Of a stretch of 5,495 nucleotides of DNA, positions 1-5,079 are shown piece by piece. Location of the stretch: positions 1 to 5,495 of the forward strand of contig DUJX01000006.1 in NCBI GenBank assembly GCA_013329575.1, written 5' to 3'. Origin of the DNA: Halobacteria archaeon (GTDB taxonomy: Archaea > Halobacteriota > Methanoliparia > Methanoliparales > Methanoliparaceae). Both the position numbers and the translations under genes were made by a program. Position 1 is the stretch's first letter. Every line of letters begins with the position of its first letter. The notes beneath the pieces were generated by a model that was not told where the DNA came from, did no database searches, and saw only the letters and a program-made list of their open reading frames with translations.

Positions 1-50
1 ATCTCTTTACCAAAACTGTGCAGCATAAGTGCCGCATAAATATATTCCAT
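1..50 (-). CDS. rpl12: Ribosomal protein L12 (P1-type stalk protein), N-terminus only
   Basis: The first 16 codons read MEYIYAALMLHSFGKE, the conserved start of archaeal L12/P1, which forms the dimerization domain. The gene runs off the left edge, so the hinge and the factor-binding C-terminal tail are not visible. L12 dimers sit on the C-terminal helices of L10 and recruit translation GTPases to the large subunit. The start is fixed by a strong Shine-Dalgarno site 8 nt upstream. It is the third gene of the rpl1-rpl10-rpl12 operon, 41 nt after the rpl10 stop. The identity rests on a short but very characteristic peptide and on gene order. Confidence 0.9.
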   Translation of the reverse strand, partial: MEYIYAALMLHSFGKE

Positions 51-58
51 CTATAAAA

Positions 59-65
59 CACCTCC
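59..65 (-). promoter_or_regulatory. Shine-Dalgarno site of rpl12
   Basis: GGAGGTG on the minus strand is a full match to the archaeal 16S anti-SD and lies 8 nt before the rpl12 ATG. It is the strongest ribosome binding site in the window. This fits the need to make several L12 copies per L10 from one mRNA. Confidence 0.85.
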
Positions 66-91
66 AATGTTAATTTTACTTTTAAATATGT

Positions 92-988
92 TTAAATTTT
101 TAATATGTTTTTTAATTTTTCATCTAAAGCATCTTTATTGATGTTACCTACCTTTGATGCCACAGAGAGCATATTACTCCGCCCTTTCAGGAGTAACATA
201 TCGATGATGGCAGGCTCATAAATATTTGCATTAAACGCAAGATTTTTAGCATCATTTACAGCTTTAGCGATCAAGCTCGGAAGGACTTCCGGAGTTGGAT
301 ACGCTGTGTTAAATGCGAGATTGTATGCGTTATTTACAGCATTTATAATATCTGTTCTAAATTTCTCAACGTCTATAGCGAGATCAGATTTATAAAATGT
401 TGTCCCTTCCTCAAAAGCCGCCTTGAGATCGAGCCCTAATTTTTTCGGATAAATCTTTAACAGATTTAATGCCTCTGCCACTTTAGGCGATACTTCCTCT
501 CCCGCCCTCAATATCGTCTTATTCTCTCTAATCAGTACCTTTCCACCTTCTATAGCAGCAGGAATCCCTATTCTCTGTAGTTCTCCAACGATTGGACCAG
601 GTTTAAACGACGTAGGCCCTTTCTCAACAATGATATCAGTAGGTGCGATCTCTCCTGCTTTCAAAGGTGCAAAACTCTTAGAAGATTCTAATAATTTAAA
701 AAGTTTAAAAACATCTTTATTTGAAAACACAAGTGCAGCCTGACCATTTACTTCTTCGGATAACTTATCCAATCCTTTGGAGGATAAGGCACGACGGATA
801 AGCGTATTTTTGTTCATCTTTATGACAGCATCCTTCCTAAGCTTCTTTCTTATCTCCTGCATCTGTTTAGCCGGTACATCATCCATTCCGACAAGCCCGA
901 CTGTTTTATACTCTGTTATATTCTTACCTATCTCGTCGATAGCGTTTTTCTTCCAATCGAGCCCTCTATTCTTTGCTATGATACTCAT
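92..988 (-). CDS. rpl10: Ribosomal protein L10 (P0-type, acidic stalk anchor), short form
   Basis: A 298-residue archaeal L10/P0. It binds the L11 region of 23S rRNA and holds L12 dimers to form the stalk that recruits translation GTPases. Residues 1-100 form the rRNA-binding domain (VGLVGMDDVPAKQM at 30-43; MNKNTLIRRAL at 58-68). Residues 110-205 form the archaeal/eukaryotic insertion domain (GGKVLI at 148-153; YPKKLGLDL at 180-188). The C-terminal part shows three repeat-like helical segments, about 217-230 (AVNNAYNLAFN), 243-256 (AVNDAKNLAFN) and 264-280 (LLLKGRSNMLSVASK), which match the three L12-dimer binding sites known for archaeal P0. The protein then ends in KNILKI, without the acidic hinge and GLxALFG-like tail usual in the family. 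Archaeal P0 is more often about 310-345 residues. There is no room for a lost tail before rpl12. The gene starts 13 nt after the rpl1 stop with no strong SD, so translational coupling to rpl1 is likely. Confidence 0.95.
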   Translation of the reverse strand: MSIIAKNRGLDWKKNAIDEIGKNITEYKTVGLVGMDDVPAKQMQEIRKKLRKDAVIKMNKNTLIRRALSSKGLDKLSEEVNGQAALVFSNKDVFKLFKLLESSKSFAPLKAGEIAPTDIIVEKGPTSFKPGPIVGELQRIGIPAAIEGGKVLIRENKTILRAGEEVSPKVAEALNLLKIYPKKLGLDLKAAFEEGTTFYKSDLAIDVEKFRTDIINAVNNAYNLAFNTAYPTPEVLPSLIAKAVNDAKNLAFNANIYEPAIIDMLLLKGRSNMLSVASKVGNINKDALDEKLKNILKI

Positions 989-1001
989 TTTACCATCTAC
1001 T

Positions 1002-1637
1002 CTACTTCATCTTCTTGGATTCACCCATCGTTGTCTTTACATACACAGATCTAAGATTGGACTCATCTTTTAATCTGGCATTAACCCTATCCAAAACGGT
1101 CATCAAGTTTTTGGATAATTTTTCTGGTCCTAGAGTAGTCTTGCCAAGTGTTGCATGAAACGTAAGATTGTCTTTTGTGTTTATTCTAATACTTTTCTTG
1201 TATCGTGAAATCATATCTTCGACTGCTGAATCATTTACTATTGGAATCGGCATCTTTCCTCGCGGTCCTAATACTGGACCAAACCTTTTACCGATCTGGG
1301 ACATAAATCGCGGATCAGCAAGGAAAAAATCATATCTTGATGCCATTTTTTTTGCATCTCGTTTATTTTTGCCGATCTCATCTATATCTTCATCGGAAAA
1401 GACATCTGCGCCTGCCTTTTTTGCCCTATCAGCAACATCGCCTTTTGCAAAAACGGCAATCTTTCGATCTACACCCAGTCCTTCCGGCAGCATAATCTCT
1501 TCTTTGATACGATTATTCGGATTTTTCATATCCATATTCTTCAAATTTATTGCAACATCTACACTCTCTACAAAATTTCTCTTAGGTGATCCTTCTAATA
1601 CATCTTTAATCTTTTTTTCTGGATCTACTACATTCAT
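1002..1637 (-). CDS. rpl1: Ribosomal protein L1
   Basis: A 211-residue L1 of archaeal type and normal length for the family. It binds 23S rRNA helices 76-78, forms the L1 stalk that guides deacylated tRNA out of the E site, and in methanogens also represses its own operon by binding the mRNA. Domain I is split between the N-terminus (KRNFVESVDVAINL, 19-32; NRIKEEIMLP, 42-51) and the C-terminus (SVYVKTTMG, 197-205). Domain II lies between and includes GKNKRDAKKMA (89-99). The L1 signature FGPVLGPRGKMP spans 119-130. The ATG is supported by AGGTG 8 nt upstream and by alignment of the N-terminus with methanogen L1. It is the first gene of the L1-L10-L12 operon. L11 is not adjacent, as in the Methanococcus arrangement. 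Confidence 0.97.
   Translation of the reverse strand: MNVVDPEKKIKDVLEGSPKRNFVESVDVAINLKNMDMKNPNNRIKEEIMLPEGLGVDRKIAVFAKGDVADRAKKAGADVFSDEDIDEIGKNKRDAKKMASRYDFFLADPRFMSQIGKRFGPVLGPRGKMPIPIVNDSAVEDMISRYKKSIRINTKDNLTFHATLGKTTLGPEKLSKNLMTVLDRVNARLKDESNLRSVYVKTTMGESKKMK
1573..1607 (-). promoter_or_regulatory. Candidate L1 autoregulatory RNA element inside rpl1 (speculative)
   Basis: In Methanococcus, L1 represses its operon by binding an mRNA hairpin about 30 nt into the L1 coding region, over the codons for the K-P-R-N-F stretch. The equivalent place here starts at +31 of the ORF. It contains AAA, GATGTA, UUAG, a 9-nt loop, CUAA, GAGAAA and UUU. UUAG/CUAA and AAA/UUU can pair around an internal loop that keeps GAGAAA, as in the methanogen site. 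The helices are weak and the conserved amino acids alone constrain part of this sequence, so this is only a candidate. Confidence 0.25.
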
Positions 1638-1645
1638 CTCCTTTA

Positions 1646-1650
1646 CACCT
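1646..1650 (-). promoter_or_regulatory. Shine-Dalgarno site of rpl1
   Basis: AGGTG on the minus strand, 8 nt before the rpl1 ATG, has the same spacing as the SD of rpl12. It decides the start codon. A second purine patch (AAAGGAG) directly abuts the ATG and is too close to be the main site. Confidence 0.7.
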
Positions 1651-1683
1651 GTCCTACTCTTTTTCCTAAAATATGAGATACAA

Positions 1684-1722
1684 GGTAATAAATATTGGTA
1701 TATTAATTTAACTATATTAAAT
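1684..1722 (-). promoter_or_regulatory. AT-rich promoter candidates of the rpl1-rpl10-rpl12 operon
   Basis: Two TATA-like boxes read on the minus strand: TTTAATATAG ending near 1712 and AATATTTATT near 1686-1695. They would put transcription starts roughly 50 or 25 nt before the rpl1 ATG. A third option, CATATATACT at 1801-1810, would give a leader of about 140 nt that includes the inverted repeat at 1728-1764. The sequence alone does not decide between them. The 189-bp gap after the upstream gene supports a promoter of its own. Confidence 0.4.
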
Positions 1723-1727
1723 CTATT

Positions 1728-1764
1728 GGTCGAGTAGAGACCGATCGTATCATTTATCTCGACC
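1728..1764. repeat. GC-rich inverted repeat upstream of rpl1
   Basis: Perfect 7-bp arms GGTCGAG (1728-1734) and CTCGACC (1758-1764) flank a 23-nt interior that itself contains the palindrome CGATCG (1742-1747). Five of the seven pairs are G-C, in a surrounding that is strongly AT-rich. As RNA in either direction it would form a hairpin with a large loop. It lies 63 bp past the SAM hydrolase stop and next to a candidate rpl1 TATA box. No T-run follows it, so a terminator is less likely than an operator or a leader hairpin. Confidence 0.5.
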
Positions 1765-1826
1765 TAATTCTTTGAATCCATACTTCTTACCTATTACAAG
1801 AGTATATATGACCAATTAAGACAAAT

Positions 1827-2612
1827 TCAGCATTTATCTATGATCTTCAAAGATATTTGATCCTCTAAATCAATACCAAAAAATTCGGCTGCATTTCCTT
1901 TATTCATAGCCAGCTCCACGCTACCATGGCTTCCTTTGATAACCAGCAAATCCCCTTCTCTCACATCGGAATAAGTATTATGAACGCACACCTTTCTATC
2001 TTTAATCTCGGTCATCTTAATATCGGATATAAGATCATTCGGTATGCTCGTTATGATATCTCCAAAATCGTCTATATATAAAACTTCTCCTTTTATCTCT
2101 TTATCAGCTATCCTCTCAAAATATATATTAAGCCGTTCAAAATCGATACAAATCTCACCTATATCTTGAATAGGTACTCCGTTAGAGATATGAGCAGCGA
2201 TCGGTGCGAATATATCTCTACCGTGAAAACTTTTCGAAATATCTTTTAAAAAATATTTTTTATTCGAGACTTTATAAATCGTATAGCTATTCATCTCATC
2301 GATTGCGAGGCTTAATACCCCGTTATCCGGACCGATGAGTATTCGAGTCGAGTTCTCTATCGTTCCATCAACGATAAGAATATTTCTACTGGTTCCGACT
2401 CCTGGATCTACCACTACTACAAAGATAGTCCAATCCGGAAAATAATCGATACAGGATCTCAGTAAAAATGCCCCTTCTTTTATCCGACCCATCTTTACAG
2501 AATGAGTGATATCTACGATCTTTGCATCCGGGTTAATCTTTAAGATGACACCTTTCATTATGGCAGGATAAAAAGTGCCGAAATCTGTAAGTAAAGAGAT
2601 TATCTTCTCCAT
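1827..2612 (-). CDS. SAM hydrolase (DUF62 / SAM hydroxide adenosyltransferase family)
   Basis: A 261-residue member of the family that includes fluorinase and chlorinase. Archaeal members hydrolyse S-adenosylmethionine to adenosine and L-methionine in the cytoplasm, usually as trimers. Residues from the chosen start: LTDFG (8-12), MKGVILKINP (19-28), VDITH (33-37), DPGVGTSR (69-76), GPDNG (94-98), SFHGRDIFAP (128-137), YIDDFGD (179-185), and the C-terminal SHGSVELAMNKGNAAEFFGI (228-247). The hydroxide-activating Asp-Arg-His triad is visible as D69, R76 and H130, which marks it as a hydrolase rather than a halogenase. D185 stands where many relatives have Asn in the D-x-F-G-N motif. The start is taken at the Met before EKIISLLTDFG. 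A start 13 codons upstream (2651) exists, but it would almost abut the divergent pyrC and extend beyond the family N-terminus. No SD is present, and a TTTAAA box about 30 nt upstream fits a leaderless transcript. The gene is divergent from pyrC. Confidence 0.92.
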   Translation of the reverse strand: MEKIISLLTDFGTFYPAIMKGVILKINPDAKIVDITHSVKMGRIKEGAFLLRSCIDYFPDWTIFVVVVDPGVGTSRNILIVDGTIENSTRILIGPDNGVLSLAIDEMNSYTIYKVSNKKYFLKDISKSFHGRDIFAPIAAHISNGVPIQDIGEICIDFERLNIYFERIADKEIKGEVLYIDDFGDIITSIPNDLISDIKMTEIKDRKVCVHNTYSDVREGDLLVIKGSHGSVELAMNKGNAAEFFGIDLEDQISLKIIDKC

Positions 2613-2636
2613 AACGTTTATTTTATGTTTTGTTAA

Positions 2637-2642
2637 TTTAAA
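2637..2642. promoter_or_regulatory. Shared TATA-like box between the SAM hydrolase gene and pyrC
   Basis: The self-complementary TTTAAA lies within the 60-bp gap (2613-2672) between the two chosen starts. Its centre is about 27 bp from the hydrolase ATG and about 33 bp from the pyrC ATG. These are the distances expected for a leaderless transcript on one side and a leader of about 8 nt on the other. It sits inside the imperfect palindrome TGTTAATTTAAACA (2631-2644). No other well-placed TATA box is evident for either gene. Confidence 0.5.
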
Positions 2643-2672
2643 CATTATCAACGTAAAAATTTGGCAATAAAA

Positions 2673-3980
2673 ATGCAGATAATCAAAAATTGTAAAATTT
2701 TGCTAAATGATGCAATCGAAGAAGGAATAATGATAGGAATAGAGGACGGAATCATAAAAAAGATTGGCAGAGACTTGAAAGGAGAACTATTGCTCGATGC
2801 TAAAAACGTGCTGGTCTTACCGGGAGGGATAGACGCCCATGTTCATTTTAGGGATCCCGGATTTACTTATAAAGAAGACTGGACCAGTGGATCGAGATCT
2901 GCACTGGCTGGCGGAGTAACATCTGTCATAGATCAGCCAAATACTGATCCCATGGTCACATCTCCAGAAATATTGCTAAACAAGATAGAGATTGCACAAA
3001 AAAGATCACTCGTAGATTTTGGAGTAAATGCCACGGTAACGAACGAGAATACCCATCTTATAAAAGACCTCGCAGAATATGCGACCGCTTTTGGTGAGAT
3101 TTTTCTCGGTAAAGATGATGAAAAGGATGTAATATCTTATACCATGTTAAATACTGCTTTGATGATGATAAGAGATACCCATCTGCTTCCAACGGTACAT
3201 GCAGAAGATGTTTCCTGTATAGCAGCAAATAAGACGGCATATCAAACAAAATTGCCACAATCTCATCTTTTTGCAAGGCCAAACCGATGTGAAGAGATTG
3301 CCGTGGCTGAAATAATAAAAATGGCAAGACAGATCGGCTGTAGAATACATATATGCCATATATCTACCAAAGAGGCAATAAATATGATTAAAACAGCGAG
3401 AGGATTGGTAACATGCGAGGTAACGCCTCATCACCTCATATTTTCATCAGACGATTATAATCGTTTAAAAACCAGAATCAAGGTCAATCCACCAATAAGA
3501 GATAAGATCGATAGAGACATCTTATGGGATATGGTTAGAACCGGTATGATTGATGTTATAGCCTCGGATCATGCCCCACATAGTATCGAAGAAAAGGATG
3601 CGGATATTTATGATGTCAAGTCCGGGGTTCCAGGTGTAGAGACTATGATTCCGCTCTTGCTTTATCTTGTTACCAAAGGTTATCTGAGTATAAATAGACT
3701 TGTAGAGATGACGTCTAATAATCCTGCAAAGATCTTTGGATTGAGGCGAAAAGGATTTTTGAAAGAAGGATACGATGCTGATCTAGTGCTTTATAATTTA
3801 AAAGATATAAAGAGGATTAAATCGGATAATCTTCATAGTAAATGTGGTTGGACTCCATATGATGAATTTACAGCCATATTTCCACAAACAACGATCATTA
3901 GAGGAGACATTGCATTCAGGGATGGGGAATTTTACGTTAAAGAGGGTCATGGAAACCCTATAGAAAGATGTTCGTCTTAA
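2673..3980 (+). CDS. pyrC: Dihydroorotase, class I-like
   Basis: A 435-residue amidohydrolase that closes N-carbamoyl-L-aspartate to dihydroorotate, the third step of pyrimidine synthesis. Visible motifs: metal ligands HVHFRDPG (H56, H58), QPNT (88-91), GEIF (141-144), VHAED (H176), HICHIST (H229), TPHHL (251-255), KVNPPIR (270-276), and ASDHAPH (D299), which is the catalytic Asp. Length and the HVHFRDPG/SDHAPH pair separate it from bacterial class II PyrC and, with the dihydroorotase-like NPPIR, argue against hydantoinase or allantoinase. E142 lies at the position of the carboxylated lysine of some relatives; D148 and D149 are nearby candidate acidic ligands. ATG 2673 is preferred over an in-frame TTG at 2661, because family members begin with a short beta strand (MQIIKNCKI). 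There is no SD, so a short or absent leader is likely. Divergent from the SAM hydrolase gene. Confidence 0.95.
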   Translation: MQIIKNCKILLNDAIEEGIMIGIEDGIIKKIGRDLKGELLLDAKNVLVLPGGIDAHVHFRDPGFTYKEDWTSGSRSALAGGVTSVIDQPNTDPMVTSPEILLNKIEIAQKRSLVDFGVNATVTNENTHLIKDLAEYATAFGEIFLGKDDEKDVISYTMLNTALMMIRDTHLLPTVHAEDVSCIAANKTAYQTKLPQSHLFARPNRCEEIAVAEIIKMARQIGCRIHICHISTKEAINMIKTARGLVTCEVTPHHLIFSSDDYNRLKTRIKVNPPIRDKIDRDILWDMVRTGMIDVIASDHAPHSIEEKDADIYDVKSGVPGVETMIPLLLYLVTKGYLSINRLVEMTSNNPAKIFGLRRKGFLKEGYDADLVLYNLKDIKRIKSDNLHSKCGWTPYDEFTAIFPQTTIIRGDIAFRDGEFYVKEGHGNPIERCSS

Positions 3981-3988
3981 ATACCATC

Positions 3989-4010
3989 TTAAATATATTA
4001 TGATATTTAA
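3989..4010. repeat. AT-rich inverted repeat after pyrC
   Basis: Perfect 8-bp arms TTAAATAT (3989-3996) and ATATTTAA (4003-4010) are separated by ATTATG, starting 8 bp after the pyrC stop. This could be an operator for the downstream regulator gene or part of a pyrC 3' end. No T-run follows on the plus strand. Arms of only A and T arise easily by chance in such sequence. Confidence 0.35.
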
Positions 4011-4022
4011 AATTAACGATAC

Positions 4023-4039
4023 ATTAATATATTATTAAT
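4023..4039. repeat. Inverted repeat upstream of the regulator's TATA box
   Basis: Perfect 7-bp arms ATTAATA (4023-4029) and TATTAAT (4033-4039) flank a 3-bp spacer, 8 bp upstream of the TATA box at 4048. The spacing of about one helical turn between arm centres is right for a dimeric HTH protein. It is nested in a wider 9-bp repeat, TAAAATTAA (4008-4016) with TTAATTTTA (4035-4043). An autoregulatory operator is possible; base composition makes chance a serious alternative. Confidence 0.35.
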
Positions 4040-4047
4040 TTTATGAC

Positions 4048-4057
4048 TATATATAAT
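4048..4057 (+). promoter_or_regulatory. TATA box of the HTH regulator / purC operon
   Basis: TATATATAAT lies about 35 bp before the ATG at 4087 and predicts a transcript start near 4078, with a leader of roughly 9 nt. It is the best TATA box in the window. With the 106-bp gap after pyrC it indicates that the regulator does not depend on pyrC transcription. Confidence 0.6.
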
Positions 4058-4086
4058 AAGTATCTAAATAAAAAATATCGGTCAAG

Positions 4087-5061
4087 ATGATAGGCAGACG
4101 AGGAGAACTTATAGGACGGGTAATGAATATCCTGCTGGATGCAGGTTTCATGGTCTCCGAGAAATGTACAATTATTCCAAGGTGCTTTGATATAGTTGCC
4201 AAGAAGGATACAGTATCATTGATACTAAAAATATTGTTAAATATAGACAGTGTCAAAGAGGACAGCATACTTGAACTAAAAAAATTGGCTAGTAAAATAT
4301 CCGCACATCCGCTACTAATCGGTGAAAAGGCTGGTAATCAAGATATGGAACATAACGTTGTATATTTCAGATGGGGTGTACCGGCCGTAAATATAGATAC
4401 GTTTTACGATTGTATTATAAACAGTATCCTTCCGCTCGTATATGCAGAGAGAGGCGGATACTATATCCAGATAGATGAGAAAAAACTTGGTCTTGCCCGA
4501 AAGGAGAAGAACCTAAGCATTGGAAATTTGGCATCCATGTTGGGTGTATCTAGAAGAACGGTTAGTAAATATGAAGAAGGAATGAAGACGACGGTAGATA
4601 TAGCCATTAAATTAGAAGAAGTTTTAAAGATGGAACTTATCAAAGAGATAAACATCTTTTCTGATGATATCATCGAATATAACCATGATGAGAACAAAGA
4701 TCACATCCATGAAGAGAAGATCTCTCTGTTGGAACGAAAAATGATCAAACATCTGATAAATATGGGTCTGGATATCTCTCTGATCAATTATTCGCCATTC
4801 AACGTATTATCCAAGATAAAAGATGAGGTTATATTGACAGGAGTAACACATCTCGATAACATGGCATTAAAAAAAGCAAAACTTACCAGTAGCATCTCTT
4901 CTGTAATAGATCGTCCAGCAATGTTCATACTCGACAAAGAGCCTCCAACCAAGGCATTAGATAAGATCGATAACATACTCGTACTAAATAAAAAAGATAT
5001 AAGATACATAAAAGATATAGAGGGGCTTATTGAACTGATATCCAGTAGAGAGGCATCTTGA
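4087..5061 (+). CDS. Archaeal HTH-type (Cro/C1, XRE) transcriptional regulator with nuclease-like flanking domains
   Basis: A 324-residue member of the archaeal family usually named putative HTH-type transcriptional regulatory protein; its target is unknown. The Cro/C1-type HTH is central, about 134-182: LGLARKEKNLS, then LASMLGVS with recognition helix RRTVSKYEEG (156-165), then DIAIKLEEVL. The N-terminal domain (about 5-115) has a PD-(D/E)XK-like strand pattern, with FDIVAKKD (34-41) and LILKI (45-49); K48 is kept but the acidic residue two before it is I46, so catalysis is unlikely. The C-terminal domain (about 217-318) repeats the same pattern (LINMGLDISL, then KLTSSIS and RPAMFILDK) and looks like a diverged copy. 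A charged linker rich in D, E, H and K (192-212) separates it from the HTH. No membrane segment or signal peptide. The start is set by family N-termini and the TATA box spacing. It is followed 18 nt later by purC, so the two are probably co-transcribed. Confidence 0.85.
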   Translation: MIGRRGELIGRVMNILLDAGFMVSEKCTIIPRCFDIVAKKDTVSLILKILLNIDSVKEDSILELKKLASKISAHPLLIGEKAGNQDMEHNVVYFRWGVPAVNIDTFYDCIINSILPLVYAERGGYYIQIDEKKLGLARKEKNLSIGNLASMLGVSRRTVSKYEEGMKTTVDIAIKLEEVLKMELIKEINIFSDDIIEYNHDENKDHIHEEKISLLERKMIKHLINMGLDISLINYSPFNVLSKIKDEVILTGVTHLDNMALKKAKLTSSISSVIDRPAMFILDKEPPTKALDKIDNILVLNKKDIRYIKDIEGLIELISSREAS

Positions 5062-5064
5062 TAA

Positions 5065-5068
5065 GAGG
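5065..5068 (+). promoter_or_regulatory. Possible ribosome binding site of purC
   Basis: GAGG lies 11 nt before the TTG start of purC and just past the tandem stop codons (TGA, TAA) of the regulator gene. Match and spacing are mediocre. It supports the TTG because no ATG or GTG lies between the in-frame TAA (5062-5064) and the conserved GSVKDL. Confidence 0.4.
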
Positions 5069-5079
5069 AAGCGAGAAAA

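Noticed and set aside
777..1073. Plus-strand open frame with hydrophobic stretches opposite rpl10
   Set aside because: It is an antisense shadow of L10 and the rpl1 end; the apparent membrane segments come from the complement of Lys/Glu/Asp-rich codons.
1168..1737. Long open frame on the plus strand opposite rpl1
   Set aside because: It overlaps a certain ribosomal protein gene and its product is a low-complexity F/S/I-rich antisense reading with no recognisable domain.
1765..1826. Possible tRNA or small ORF in the gap before rpl1 (TTTGAATCCA resembles a T-loop)
   Set aside because: No acceptor stem or anticodon arm can be built around it, and the only ATG there opens a five-codon frame.
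1827..2612. Fluorinase or chlorinase identity for the DUF62 protein
   Set aside because: The Asp-Arg-His triad of the SAM hydrolases is complete, which marks the water-using branch.
2613..2651. Upstream ATG start for the SAM hydrolase, adding 13 residues
   Set aside because: The extension (MIMFKLTKHKINV) is not part of the family N-terminus, and it would leave only about 9 bp to the other gene's first possible start and cover the only shared promoter box.
2661..2672. TTG start for pyrC, four codons before the ATG
   Set aside because: ATG 2673 fits the family start better, and no ribosome binding site supports the TTG.
3058..3434. Two minus-strand open frames inside pyrC
   Set aside because: They lie within conserved dihydroorotase motifs read on the other strand and have no promoter, SD or family resemblance.
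4461..5009. Minus-strand open frames inside the HTH regulator gene
   Set aside because: They are antisense shadows of a well-supported coding region, with low-complexity translations.
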